DNA of 64,000 nucleotides from Acidimicrobiia bacterium (lineage in GTDB: Bacteria > Actinomycetota > Acidimicrobiia > IMCC26256 > PALSA-610), in the NCBI GenBank assembly GCA_026002935.1, contig BPGH01000002.1:124001-188000 (forward strand), read 5' to 3'. Within the stretch, counting starts at the first letter, position 1; each line of letters starts with the position of its first letter. Position numbers and translations under genes: made by a program. Positions 34,887-44,075 of the stretch are shown piece after piece. Under the pieces are notes generated by a model that had not been told where the DNA came from, ran no database searches, and saw nothing but the letters and a program-made list of their open reading frames with translations.

Positions 34887-36161
34887 ATGACCGACTTCGA
34901 CGCGATCGACTTCTTCCGCGCCCGGCCGCTCTACCAGGACCCGTACCCCTACTACGAGTACCTGCGCGCCCACGGCCCGGTCTGGCGCGAGCCGCACCAC
35001 GGGGTCGTGATGGTCACCGGCTACGACGAGGCGGTCGCCGTGCTCAACGACACGGAGACGTTCTCCAACTGCAACACGGTCGTCGGTCCGTTCGCGAGGT
35101 GGCCCGAGCCACTCGAGGGCGACGACGTGAGCGAGATCATCGAGCGTCACCGCGACTCGCTGCCGTTCAGCGACCAGCTCCCGTCGTTCGACCCGCCGAA
35201 GCACACGGCGCACCGCGCACTGCTCATGCGCCTCATCACGCCGAAGCGCCTGCGCGAGAACGAGGAGTTCATGTGGCGCCTCGCCGACCGCCGGCTCGAC
35301 GAGATCGTCCCGAAGTGCGGCTGTGAGTTCGTCCGCGAGTACGCGAACCCCTTCACGCTCCTCGTCATCGCAGACCTGCTCGGCGTACCCGAGGAGGACC
35401 ACGACACGTTCCGCGAGGAGCTGCAGGGCGACGGCCACGACCTGCACGGCACCGAGCGGGGCGGCGTCGTCGCGCACAAACCGCTCGAGTTCCTGTACGA
35501 CCGCTTCACCGCCTACATCGAGGACCGCCGTCGCAACCCGCGTCGTGACGTGATGACCGAGCTCGCGACCGCGACGTTCCCGGACGGTTCGCTGCCCGAG
35601 GTGCACGACGTCATGCTGATCGCCGCGAACCTGTTCGCGGCCGGGCAGGAGACCACGGCGCGCATGATGAGCACCGCCCTGCGGTACCTCGGTGAGCGCC
35701 CGGAGCTGCAGCAGGCGCTGCGTGACGACCGGTCGCTGATCCCGGCCTTCGTCGAGGAGGTCGTGCGCATCGAGAGCCCGATCCAGGGGAACTTCCGCCT
35801 CGCGCGCCGCCACACCACCGTCGGCGGCGTCGAGATCCCCGCGGGCACGACCGTGATGGTGCTCGAGGGCGCGGCGAACCGCGACCCGCGCCGTTTCGAG
35901 GACCCGGCCGAGCTGCGCCTCGATCGGGTCAACGGCCGGCACCACATCGGCTTCGGCTTCGGCGTCCACGCGTGCGCCGGCGCGCCGCTCGCGCGGGCGG
36001 AGGGCCGGGTCAGCCTCGAGCGGATCCTCGACCGCATGGCCGACATCCGGGTCTCGGAGGCCGAGCACGGCCCGCCCGGCGCGCGCCGGTACCGGTACAC
36101 GCCCATCTACATGCTGCGCGGGCTCGAGGAGCTGCACCTCGAATTCACGCCGGTCGGCTGA
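34887..36161 (+). CDS. Cytochrome P450 (paralog of the one at 54923)
   Basis: A 424-residue soluble P450. The heme loop is FGFGVHACAG with axial Cys ~363, the I-helix is LFAAGQETTAR, and ExxR is in EEVVRIES. The first ~140 residues are nearly the same as in the P450 at 54923: MTDFDA-DFF, then EPHHGVVMVTGY, DPPKHTAHRALLMRLITPKR and ENEEFMWRLADR. The pair are recent paralogs with the same type of operator. It should hydroxylate a hydrophobic substrate using an external ferredoxin system. An epoxide hydrolase gene follows 7 bases later, hinting at epoxidation chemistry. Confidence 0.92.
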   Translation: MTDFDAIDFFRARPLYQDPYPYYEYLRAHGPVWREPHHGVVMVTGYDEAVAVLNDTETFSNCNTVVGPFARWPEPLEGDDVSEIIERHRDSLPFSDQLPSFDPPKHTAHRALLMRLITPKRLRENEEFMWRLADRRLDEIVPKCGCEFVREYANPFTLLVIADLLGVPEEDHDTFREELQGDGHDLHGTERGGVVAHKPLEFLYDRFTAYIEDRRRNPRRDVMTELATATFPDGSLPEVHDVMLIAANLFAAGQETTARMMSTALRYLGERPELQQALRDDRSLIPAFVEEVVRIESPIQGNFRLARRHTTVGGVEIPAGTTVMVLEGAANRDPRRFEDPAELRLDRVNGRHHIGFGFGVHACAGAPLARAEGRVSLERILDRMADIRVSEAEHGPPGARRYRYTPIYMLRGLEELHLEFTPVG

Positions 36162-36168
36162 ACCGGCG

Positions 36169-37293
36169 ATGTCCGGCGACGTCGAGCCCTTCGAGATCCG
36201 GGTCCCCGACGCGGTGCTCGCCGACCTGCGGTCGCGCCTCGCGCACGCCCGCATCCCCGAACAGGTCCCCGGAACCGGCTGGGACGACGGCGTCCCGTCC
36301 GGCTACCTCGCCGAACTGGTCGCGTACTGGCGCGACGGCTACGACTGGCGGACGCACGAGGCGCGCCTGAACCGGCTGGCGCAGTTCCACACCCGGATCG
36401 ACGGTGTGGCGATCCACTTCGTGCACGCGCGCTCGCCCCACCCGGAGGCGTTCCCGCTGCTGCTCACGCACGGCTGGCCGGGCTCCTTCGTCGAGTTCTG
36501 CGACGTGATCGGACCCCTGACCCACCCCGACGACCCTGCCGACGCGTTCCACGTCGTCGCGCCGTCACTGCCCGGCTACGGCTTCTCCGAGCCCCCGCGC
36601 GAGCGCGGCTGGGACGTCACCCGGATCGCCCGCGCCTTCGCCACGCTGATGGACCGCCTCGGCTACGGGCGCTACGGCGCGCAGGGCGGTGACTGGGGCG
36701 CGCAGATCGCGACGGCCCTCGGCGTGCTCGACGCCGGGCACTGCGCGGCGATCCACCTCAACATGCCGCTCGCCGACCCGCCCTCCGAACCCGTCGAGCT
36801 CTCCGCCGCCGACGAGGCCGACCTCGCGGCCATGGCGCGGTTCCGGCGCGAGGAGTCCGGGTACGCGGCGGTGCAGTCGACCCGCCCGCAGACGCTCGGC
36901 GCCGCGCTCAACGACTCCCCTGCCGGGCTGGCCGCCTGGATCGTCGAGAAGTTCCGCGCGTGGAGCGACTGCGACGGCCACCCGGAGAACGCCTTCACCC
37001 GGGACCAACTCCTCACCAACGTGATGGTGTACTGGGTCACGCAGACGATCACGCCGTCGATGCGCCTCTACCGGGAGCACGCGCGCAGCCGGCCCCCCGG
37101 CGGACCCGTCGCGGTGCCCACGGGCGTCGCCCGCTACCCCCGGGAGCCGCTGCGCCTCCCCCGCGCGTGGATCGAGCGCCGCTACCGCGTCACGCACTGG
37201 GCCGAGATGCCCCGCGGTGGCCACTTCGCCGCGATGGAACAACCGGACCTCTTCGTCGCCGACCTCCGGGCGTTCTTCCGGACCGTCCGCTGA
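36169..37293 (+). CDS. Epoxide hydrolase (EHN domain, alpha/beta hydrolase)
   Basis: A 374-residue protein with an N-terminal epoxide hydrolase domain (FEIRVPDAVLADLRSRLAH), the oxyanion motif HGWPGS (101-106), nucleophile Asp ~175 in GGDWGAQ, and the catalytic His ~352 in GGHFAAMEQP. Length and motifs match microsomal-type epoxide hydrolases, which open epoxides to diols through a covalent ester. It follows a P450 gene by 7 bases, so the two may act in sequence: P450 epoxidation, then hydrolysis. No membrane anchor is present. The gene is intact. Confidence 0.92.
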   Translation: MSGDVEPFEIRVPDAVLADLRSRLAHARIPEQVPGTGWDDGVPSGYLAELVAYWRDGYDWRTHEARLNRLAQFHTRIDGVAIHFVHARSPHPEAFPLLLTHGWPGSFVEFCDVIGPLTHPDDPADAFHVVAPSLPGYGFSEPPRERGWDVTRIARAFATLMDRLGYGRYGAQGGDWGAQIATALGVLDAGHCAAIHLNMPLADPPSEPVELSAADEADLAAMARFRREESGYAAVQSTRPQTLGAALNDSPAGLAAWIVEKFRAWSDCDGHPENAFTRDQLLTNVMVYWVTQTITPSMRLYREHARSRPPGGPVAVPTGVARYPREPLRLPRAWIERRYRVTHWAEMPRGGHFAAMEQPDLFVADLRAFFRTVR

Positions 37294-37301
37294 ACCGAGC
37301 C

Positions 37302-38273
37302 TCACGCCCGCGCGTCGAGGCACTCCGCGACCAGGCGGCACTCGTCGAGCATCGACTCCGGTACGGCGTGGCCGACGAGGTCGCAGGCCGCGCCCAGGTT
37401 CGCCTCCACCAGCTCGGGCGTGAGGCCGCCGGCACCCGGCGCGCACCAGCCCTGCGCCTCGCCCACGAAGACCCGCGCGAAGCGCCCGCAGCCCACAGAG
37501 AACACCTGCCGTGTCGGCGCGCACCGCCGGCTCGCCAGGTACCACACGACGGGGGCCACGTTCTCGGGGGTCATGTGCGGCGCGAGCGGAGCGAGGGCTC
37601 GCACCGTCGCGCGCAGCTCCTCGGGCGGGAACGCGGCGCCGCCCGCGTCGCCGATCCCGGTCAGCGCCATCGGCATGACCACGTTCGCCTTGATCCCGTG
37701 CGGCGCCCCCTCGAGCGCGACGGCGTTGCACAGTCCGACGACGCCCGCCTTCGCTGCGGCGTAGTTCGCCTGCCACACGGCCCCGAACAGCCCGGCGCTC
37801 GACGACGTGAACACGATCCGGCCGTACCCGGCGCGCTTCATGTGCACGTACGCGGGCTGCGTCACGTGGAACGCGCCACCGAGATGGGTGCGGACCACCT
37901 CCTCGACGTCGTCGGTCGTGAGGTCCTCGAACGCGGCGTTGCGGAGCCGGCCCGCGTTGTTGACGACGATCTCGATCGAGCCGAAGGCGTCGAGCGCCGC
38001 CTCGACGACGGCGGCGCCCCCCGACGGGGTCGCGACGGTGCTCGCCTCGGCGACCGCCGCGCCCCCCTCCGCCGTGATCCGTGCGGCGGTCTCCGCCGCC
38101 GCACGGGCGTCGACGTCGTTGCACACCACCGCCGCCCCGCGCGCCGCGAGCCCCACCGCGTAGGCACGGCCGAGCCCGCGCCCGGCCCCGGTCACCACCG
38201 CGACCTCGCCGTCGAACCGGATCGGGCCCGGCGCAGGCGCCCGGTCCGCGCCGGGCGCGGGTGGGTGACTCAC
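37302..38273 (-). CDS. SDR, HSD17B4/MFE-2-like 3-hydroxyacyl-CoA dehydrogenase
   Basis: A 323-residue SDR with VVTGAGRGLGRAYAVGLA, VVCNDVDARAA, IEIVVNNAGRLRNAAFEDLT, SSSAGLFGAVWQANYAAAKAG and PMALTGIG. The order and wording of these motifs match the dehydrogenase part of peroxisomal multifunctional enzyme 2 (HSD17B4), which oxidises 3-hydroxyacyl-CoA. The C-terminal ~70 residues beyond the SDR core are also as in that family. GTG 38273 overlaps the amidohydrolase stop (GTGA). It is the last gene of the ALDH-P450-amidohydrolase-SDR unit. Confidence 0.87.
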   Translation of the reverse strand: MSHPPAPGADRAPAPGPIRFDGEVAVVTGAGRGLGRAYAVGLAARGAAVVCNDVDARAAAETAARITAEGGAAVAEASTVATPSGGAAVVEAALDAFGSIEIVVNNAGRLRNAAFEDLTTDDVEEVVRTHLGGAFHVTQPAYVHMKRAGYGRIVFTSSSAGLFGAVWQANYAAAKAGVVGLCNAVALEGAPHGIKANVVMPMALTGIGDAGGAAFPPEELRATVRALAPLAPHMTPENVAPVVWYLASRRCAPTRQVFSVGCGRFARVFVGEAQGWCAPGAGGLTPELVEANLGAACDLVGHAVPESMLDECRLVAECLDARA

Positions 38274-39538
38274 ACGACGCCGATGCCGGCGGCCTCGTTG
38301 CGCTTGCGCCACTCGGCGCGCGGCATGCGAGCCGTGTCCACGTCGACGGCGAGTGCGCGCAGCGACCCGACGGTCGCCTGCTCCCGCGGCGTGTGCGCGA
38401 ACGGGTCCCAGTCGAAGAAGCGGCAGGCGTTCTGCCAGGTGATCTTGTGGATCTCGTCGTCGTCGCACCCCGCGGCGCGCAGCTCCTCGAAGGCCCACTC
38501 GGGCGATTCGGGCCACGTGGTGTCGGTGTGCGGGTAGTCGCACTCCCAGGCGATGATGTCGATCCCGATCTCCTTGCGCAGCTTCAGACCCGACGGGTCG
38601 GTGATGAAGCACGCGAGGAAGTGCTCGCGGAACACGTCGGACGGGAGCTTGCCCTCCCCGAAGCTGTTGCCGATCCACGTCTGGTTCGTGAAGTGGCGGT
38701 CGGCCCGGTCGAGGTAGAACGGGATCCAGCCGATCCCGCCCTCGGAGAGCGCGACCCGCAGACCGGGGAATCGGCGCAGCGTCGGGCCGAACAGCAAGTC
38801 CTGCGCGGTGAGCATCGTGAGCTGCGACGGCACGACGATCCAGTGGTCGACCGGCGCCTCCGGCGCGAGCTTCACGATGTCCCACGCGCCACCGATGTGC
38901 AGGCACAGCACCATGTTGTGGTCGACGAGCGCCTGGAGCATCGGGTCCCAGTGCCCCGACAGGAAGCTCGGGTGGCCCTGCGAGTGCGGCGCCTCGAGGA
39001 AGCTGATCGCGCGGGCGCCCTTCTTCGCGATGCGCCGGATCTCCGCCACCGCGAGGTCGACGTCCCACATGGGGACGATGCCGAGCGGGATGAACCGGCC
39101 CGGGTAGGAGCCGCACCACTCGTCGATGTGCCAATCGTTGTACGCCTGGAGCATCACGAGCGAGAGCTCCTTGTCGGTCGCCTCGTTGAACGTCCGGGCG
39201 TTGAAGCCGGCCATCGTGGGGAAGCACATCGACGCGAGGATCCCGTTCGCGTTCATGTCGCGGACGCGTTCGTGCACGTCGAAGCAACCGGGCCGCAGCT
39301 CGGAGAAGGCGCCCGGGTTGAAGCCCCACTCCTCGCGTGGCCATCCGACCGTCGCGGCCATGCCGAAGGGGGTCGACGTCGCCTGCCCCTGGAAGACCCA
39401 TTCGTCGACGCCGTCCGCGTTCTTGACGACCTTCGGCACCTCGTCGCGCCACTTCGCCGGGACGTGCCGGTCGTACATGTCGGGGGGCTCGATGATGTGG
39501 TCGTCGATGCTGACCAGGATCATGTCTTCCTTGCGCAT
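38270..39538 (-). CDS. Amidohydrolase family protein (PF04909)
   Basis: A 422-residue TIM-barrel hydrolase/decarboxylase. The N-terminus has VSIDDHIIEPPDMYDRHVP, the middle CLHIGGAWDIV, and the C-terminal strand AWECDYPHTDTTWP with the expected catalytic Asp. It is a clear paralog of the proteins at 2807 and 51511, including the NDWHIDEWCGSYPGRFIPLG region. A strong GGAGGAG precedes the ATG. It lies between P450 and SDR genes in one unit. The metal-dependent reaction is probably hydrolysis or decarboxylation of a ring or acyl-CoA intermediate; the substrate is not assigned. Confidence 0.88.
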   Translation of the reverse strand: MRKEDMILVSIDDHIIEPPDMYDRHVPAKWRDEVPKVVKNADGVDEWVFQGQATSTPFGMAATVGWPREEWGFNPGAFSELRPGCFDVHERVRDMNANGILASMCFPTMAGFNARTFNEATDKELSLVMLQAYNDWHIDEWCGSYPGRFIPLGIVPMWDVDLAVAEIRRIAKKGARAISFLEAPHSQGHPSFLSGHWDPMLQALVDHNMVLCLHIGGAWDIVKLAPEAPVDHWIVVPSQLTMLTAQDLLFGPTLRRFPGLRVALSEGGIGWIPFYLDRADRHFTNQTWIGNSFGEGKLPSDVFREHFLACFITDPSGLKLRKEIGIDIIAWECDYPHTDTTWPESPEWAFEELRAAGCDDDEIHKITWQNACRFFDWDPFAHTPREQATVGSLRALAVDVDTARMPRAEWRKRNEAAGIGVV

Positions 39539-39559
39539 GACGCTCCTCCTCCGTCCGGC

Positions 39560-40762
39560 TCAGCGCGTCCGCACGGGCAGGCGTTCCCACCCCCGCGCCG
39601 TGGACGTGTGGCCGAGCACGGCGTTGTCGTGGTCGATCTCCCAGTCGGTCCAGCGGTTCAGCACCTCGTCGAGCGCGACCCGGCCCTCGAGCCGGGCGAG
39701 TGCCGCGCCCAGGCAGAAGTGCAGTCCGTACCCGAAGCTCAGGTGATGCCCGATCACGCGGTGGATGTCGAAGCGGTCGCCGTCGGGGAACTGCCGGTCG
39801 TCGCGGTTCGCGGCCCCGTTGAGCAGCAGCATCACGGACCCCTCGGGCACCTTCACCCCGTGGTGCTCGACGTCGCGCGCGACATAGCGGGCCTGTACCG
39901 GCGACGGCGCCTCGTAGCGCAGCACCTCCTCGACCGCCTTCGGCACGAGGGTGCGGTCGGCGGCGACCTGGCGCCGCTGGTCGGGGTGCTCGCCGAGCAC
40001 CTTCCCGATCCAGCCGATCAGCCGGTTTGTCGTCTCGTTGCCCGCGCCGGCGAGCAGGTTGACGTAGGTCAGCGCCTCCTCGCGCGTGAGGCGGCGGACC
40101 GTGCCGGTCTCGTCCTCGAATTCGGCCTGGACGAGCTCCGACATCAGGTCGTCGGACGGGTGCTCCATGCGGAAGTCGACGTACTCGGCGAACATCTCGG
40201 CCGCGCTGGTGACGACCTCCTGCGTGGAGGGGACCTCGTCACCCTCCTTCAGGCGCAGCCCCTCGTCCAGGACGTCGCGGATCGCCTCCTGGTCCTGTTC
40301 GGGGATGCCGAGCAGCATGCCGATGACGCGCATGGGCATCTGCGCGCCGAGGTCGCGCACGAAGTCGAACCCGTCCTCGCCGACGAACGGGTCGAGGGCG
40401 CGCGCGCAGAACTCACGCACCTTCGGCTCGAGCGCGTTCATCTTCTTCGGCGTGAACACCCGCGACAGGAGCGCGCGGTGCACGTCGTGGACGGGGGGAT
40501 CCTCGAAGAGGATGAGGCCCGGCGGCACCTCGAAGTCGGCGCGGATCAGTTCGAGGATCGACCCGCGGCCCGAGCGGTACGTCTCCCAGTCGATCAACCC
40601 CCGCTCGACGTCGGCGAACCGGGTGAGCGCGAAGAAGTCGTAGCGCTCGTTGTAGTAGCAGGGCGCCTCGTCCCGCATGCGCTTCCACACGGGATACGGG
40701 TCCGAGTCGATCTCGAAGTCGTAGGGGTCGTAGTAGATCTCGGCCTGCTCGGTCGCGCTCAC
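39560..40762 (-). CDS. Cytochrome P450
   Basis: A 400-residue P450. The heme loop is FGYGLHFCLG with axial Cys ~350, the I-helix is LAGAGNETTNRL, and ExxR is in EEVLRYEA. It is distinct from the other four P450s in the window. It opens with GTG (VSATEQAEIYY), overlapping the aldehyde dehydrogenase stop (GTGA), so hydroxylation and aldehyde oxidation are probably consecutive steps. It needs a redox partner encoded elsewhere. The gene is intact. Confidence 0.92.
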   Translation of the reverse strand: MSATEQAEIYYDPYDFEIDSDPYPVWKRMRDEAPCYYNERYDFFALTRFADVERGLIDWETYRSGRGSILELIRADFEVPPGLILFEDPPVHDVHRALLSRVFTPKKMNALEPKVREFCARALDPFVGEDGFDFVRDLGAQMPMRVIGMLLGIPEQDQEAIRDVLDEGLRLKEGDEVPSTQEVVTSAAEMFAEYVDFRMEHPSDDLMSELVQAEFEDETGTVRRLTREEALTYVNLLAGAGNETTNRLIGWIGKVLGEHPDQRRQVAADRTLVPKAVEEVLRYEAPSPVQARYVARDVEHHGVKVPEGSVMLLLNGAANRDDRQFPDGDRFDIHRVIGHHLSFGYGLHFCLGAALARLEGRVALDEVLNRWTDWEIDHDNAVLGHTSTARGWERLPVRTR

Positions 40763-42216
40763 ACCGGCTCCGCGTAGGTCTTGAGCTCGAGGAACTCAGC
40801 CAGGCCCGCGACACCCATCTCGCGGCCGATGCCCGACTGCTTGTACCCGCCGAAGGGCGCGTCGGGCCCGTACCAGACGCCGCCGTTCACGCTCATCGTC
40901 CCGGCCCGGATGCGCCGGGCCACGGCGAGCGCGCGTTCGCGGTCGGCGCTCAGCACCGAGCCCGACAGGCCGTAGATCGAGTTGTTGGCGATGCGCACCG
41001 CGTCGTCGTCTCCGTCGTGGGGCAGCACGACGAGCACCGGGCCGAAGAGCTCGTCCTGGGCGATCTCGGAGTCCTCACCGGCCCCGACGATCAGGGTCGG
41101 TTCGTAGAAGAAGCCTCTCGGCAGGTGCGCCGGCGCCCGGCCGCCGCACACGGCCTTCGCACCTGCGGCGAGCGCCCGGTCGACGTACCCGGCCACCTTC
41201 TCCCGCTGGCGGGCGCTGATGAGCGGCCCCATCGTGTTCGCCGGGTCGGACGGGTCCCCGTACGCGATCCCCTCCAGCACACCGCGGGCCGCGTCGACGG
41301 TCTCGTCGTGACGGTCCCGGGGCACGACGAGGCGGGACGTGATCGCGCACCCCTGACCCGAGTGCGACACGACCGCGAACGCGCAGATCATCGCGGCGAG
41401 CGAGGGGTCGCCGTCGTCGAGCAGCACGAACGCGGACTTGCCCCCGAGCTCCAGGAACACCCGCTTCACCGTCGCGCTCGCCGCCTCCATGATCCGCCGG
41501 CCGACCGGCGTCGAGCCGGTGAACGAGATCAGGTCGACACCGGGGTGCGTCGTCATGCGCTCGCCGACGTCGTTGCGGGACGACGTGACCACGTTGACGA
41601 CCCCGGGCGGGATGTCGGTCGCCTCGGCCACGATCCGCCCGAGTGCGAGCGCCGACCAAGGGGTGTCGGGCGCGCCCTTCAGCACGACGGTGCACCCCGC
41701 GGCGAGCGCGGGGGCGAGCTTCGCGAGCGCGAGCTGGATCGGGTAGTTGTACGCGGTGATCGCGGCGACGACCCCCGCGGGCTCCTTCTCGACCCACCGG
41801 CGGCTCCGCATCCCGAACATCTCCCGCTCACCGAGGTCCTCGGTGAACCCGTAGCCCTCGAGGAGGTCCGCGTACCACCGCACGACGTCGGTCGGGCCGT
41901 CGAGCTGCGCCCCGTGGGTGCTCTGCACCGGCGCACCCACCTCGCGCACGAGGATCTCGCGCAGCGCGTCGGCGTGCTCGACGAGCGCGGCGTGGAGCTG
42001 GCGGAGGCAGCGCAGCCGCAGGTCGCGGTCGCGCGCCCATCCGGTCGTGTCGAACGCGCGCCTGGCCGCCGCGATCGCCCGGTCGGTGTCGCCGACCGAC
42101 GCGTCGGCCGCGACGCCGAGCACCTCCTCCGTCGCGGGATCGACGGTCTCGTAGGTCGCGCCGCCGCTCGCCGCGACGAGCTCGCCGTCGATCAGCAGCC
42201 GTTCCTCGTGCCACAT
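40759..42216 (-). CDS. Aldehyde dehydrogenase (NAD(P)-dependent)
   Basis: A 485-residue ALDH. Asn ~157 is in TAYNYPI, the general base Glu is ~256 in FLELGGK, and the nucleophile Cys is ~290 in SGQGCAIT. It would oxidise an aldehyde, such as a P450/alcohol dehydrogenase product, to the acid for later CoA activation. It is the first gene of a four-gene minus-strand unit with P450, amidohydrolase and SDR. Start ATG 42216; the 151 bases upstream hold two half-sites resembling operator family 2. Confidence 0.93.
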   Translation of the reverse strand: MWHEERLLIDGELVAASGGATYETVDPATEEVLGVAADASVGDTDRAIAAARRAFDTTGWARDRDLRLRCLRQLHAALVEHADALREILVREVGAPVQSTHGAQLDGPTDVVRWYADLLEGYGFTEDLGEREMFGMRSRRWVEKEPAGVVAAITAYNYPIQLALAKLAPALAAGCTVVLKGAPDTPWSALALGRIVAEATDIPPGVVNVVTSSRNDVGERMTTHPGVDLISFTGSTPVGRRIMEAASATVKRVFLELGGKSAFVLLDDGDPSLAAMICAFAVVSHSGQGCAITSRLVVPRDRHDETVDAARGVLEGIAYGDPSDPANTMGPLISARQREKVAGYVDRALAAGAKAVCGGRAPAHLPRGFFYEPTLIVGAGEDSEIAQDELFGPVLVVLPHDGDDDAVRIANNSIYGLSGSVLSADRERALAVARRIRAGTMSVNGGVWYGPDAPFGGYKQSGIGREMGVAGLAEFLELKTYAEPV

Positions 42217-42283
42217 GGTCCGCGCCGACCCCCCGGAGCGCCGCGCGGCCGCGGCCGTGCGCGGGACGCGTCCGACGACAAAC

Positions 42284-42302
42284 GTTCTCCGGGCAAGAGA
42301 AT
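42284..42302. promoter_or_regulatory. Pair of family-2-like half-sites upstream of the aldehyde dehydrogenase
   Basis: GTTCTCC (42284-42290) and AAGAGAAT (42295-42302) are each like half of the family-2 operator, but in the reverse order to the perfect sites. This may be two degenerate sites facing outward, or chance. They lie ~70 bases upstream of the ALDH ATG. The rest of 42217-42367 is GC-rich with nothing else seen. Confidence 0.25.
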
Positions 42303-42367
42303 GGCACTTCCGGCCCGGGCGCGCAACGACGAGAACGCGCTTGCCGCCCCGCCCGCCGGGCCGCCGG

Positions 42368-44017
42368 TCACCGGATCTCCGGGCGCCGGCCCGGGCGCGC
42401 GCCCGCCCCCGACTGCTCCCCGTCGACGCGGATCGGGACGCCGTTGACGAGCACGTGGCGCACCCCCTCGGGCTCCTCGGCGGTGAGCCGCTCCGCGTCG
42501 GCCGGGAAGTCGCGCACCCGCCGCGTCGGTCCCGGGCCGACCGTCTCGGGGTCGAACACGCACACGTCGGCCCAGTACCCGGGGCGCAGGTAGCCGCGGC
42601 GGGCGAACCCGAACAGGTCTGCGGGCTCGCCCGTCAGCTTCCGCACCGCGCGCTCGAGGGGCATCACCTCGCGCCCGCGCACCCAGTTGCCGAGCAGGTC
42701 GGTGGGGACCGGGCCGTCGCAGAGCTGATCGACGTGCGCCCCCGCGTCCGACAGCCCGAGCGCGACCTGCTCGTGCGTGAGCAGCGCCGCGACGGCCTCG
42801 GGGTCGTCGTTCGCGATGTACGCCCGGAACCGGGTCGCGAGGTCCTCGGCGAGCGCGAGCTCGCACATCACGTCGAGCGGGCCGGTGCCGCGCTCGCGCG
42901 CGATGTCGGTGACCCGCCGTCCCACGAGCTCCGGGAAGCGCGCCGATTCCGACACCTCGAAGGTCTCCCAGCGCGGCCGCATCTTCGAGTGTTCGAGGTC
43001 TGCGGCCGCGAGCGCCCGCCACTCGGGGTCGCGGTAGGCGGCGATGCGCACCGCGCGGCTCACCTTCAGCAGCTCGCCGAACACCTGGCCCGTGTTGAGG
43101 TTGTACGCGTCGGCCATCGTGAACTGCATCGTGAGCGGCCGGGGCGTGACCTGCGGCCACGCCGCGACGCCGCGGGCGATCCCCTCCTCGTGCAGGGCGA
43201 CCGGCTCGAGGTGCTTGCCGCCCGGGCTCGCGAACAGCGGGTAGGTGAACGGCCGGCCGACCCGTGGCTGCCAGCGGTAGACGTCCGCGTACGAGCACTG
43301 CGGCCCCGGCGTGATCAGCACGACGCCCTTGCCGGCCGAGCCGGCGGCGAGGAAGAGCGCCTCGACCTCGTCCGCCTCGGCGAACCGGCTCGGCACGGGC
43401 TTGCCGTCGACTCCGCGGTGGGCGTACGAGAAGCTCGTCGAGAACCCCGCGGCGCCGGCCGCGATCGCCTCGCGCACGAGCGCGCACATCCGTTCGATCT
43501 CCTCGGCCGTGGCCGGGCGCTCGTAGGCGGCGTCACCCATCACGTACAGGCGCAGGGCCGAGTGCCCGACGTAGGCGGTGAAGTTCACCACGGTGCCCCG
43601 GCGCCGCACGAGGTCGAGGTACTCGGGGAACGTCTCGAACTCCCACACGATGCCGGCCATGAGCGTCGCGGGGTCCATGTCCTCGACGTTCTCCAGGGTG
43701 CGCACGATGGTCTCGCGGTGCTCGGGCCGCGTCGGGGCGATCGTGAACCCGCAGTTGCCGGCGACGACGGTCGTCACCCCGTGGTACGACGAGGGGCGCA
43801 GCGCGGGGTCCCAGAAGACCTGCGCGTCGTAGTGCGTGTGGATGTCGATGAAGCCGGGCGCCACGACGCAGCCGGTCGCGTCGAGCTCCCGCTCACCGCG
43901 CAGGTTCGGCCCGATCTCGCGGATCGTGCCGTCCTCGATCGCGACGTCGGCGGGGAACCCGGGACCCCCGCTGCCGTCGTGGACGGTCCCGCCGCGGATG
44001 ACGACGTCGGCGGTCAT
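42368..44017 (-). CDS. N-acyl-D-amino-acid deacylase / D-aminoacylase-type amidohydrolase
   Basis: A 549-residue amidohydrolase-3 protein. Metal-binding HTHYDAQ is in GFIDIHTHYDAQVFWDP, with VAGNCGFTIAP, and the late GLSDAGAHVDQLCDG supplies His and Asp ligands. A beta-sandwich end reads GYWADVCVFDPETVG. ATG 44017 is preferred because GGAGGG is correctly spaced; ATG 44023 abuts it. Family members hydrolyse N-acyl-D-amino acids or dihydropyrimidine-like amides. It follows the SDR by 58 bases in a P450/ACAD operon, which is unusual, so an acyl-amide substrate is possible but unproven. Confidence 0.88.
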   Translation of the reverse strand: MTADVVIRGGTVHDGSGGPGFPADVAIEDGTIREIGPNLRGERELDATGCVVAPGFIDIHTHYDAQVFWDPALRPSSYHGVTTVVAGNCGFTIAPTRPEHRETIVRTLENVEDMDPATLMAGIVWEFETFPEYLDLVRRRGTVVNFTAYVGHSALRLYVMGDAAYERPATAEEIERMCALVREAIAAGAAGFSTSFSYAHRGVDGKPVPSRFAEADEVEALFLAAGSAGKGVVLITPGPQCSYADVYRWQPRVGRPFTYPLFASPGGKHLEPVALHEEGIARGVAAWPQVTPRPLTMQFTMADAYNLNTGQVFGELLKVSRAVRIAAYRDPEWRALAAADLEHSKMRPRWETFEVSESARFPELVGRRVTDIARERGTGPLDVMCELALAEDLATRFRAYIANDDPEAVAALLTHEQVALGLSDAGAHVDQLCDGPVPTDLLGNWVRGREVMPLERAVRKLTGEPADLFGFARRGYLRPGYWADVCVFDPETVGPGPTRRVRDFPADAERLTAEEPEGVRHVLVNGVPIRVDGEQSGAGARPGRRPEIR

Positions 44018-44075
44018 ACCCATCCCTCCCCCGGGTACGGGACGGGCACCGCGACGACCTCGTCGCCGCCCGCCG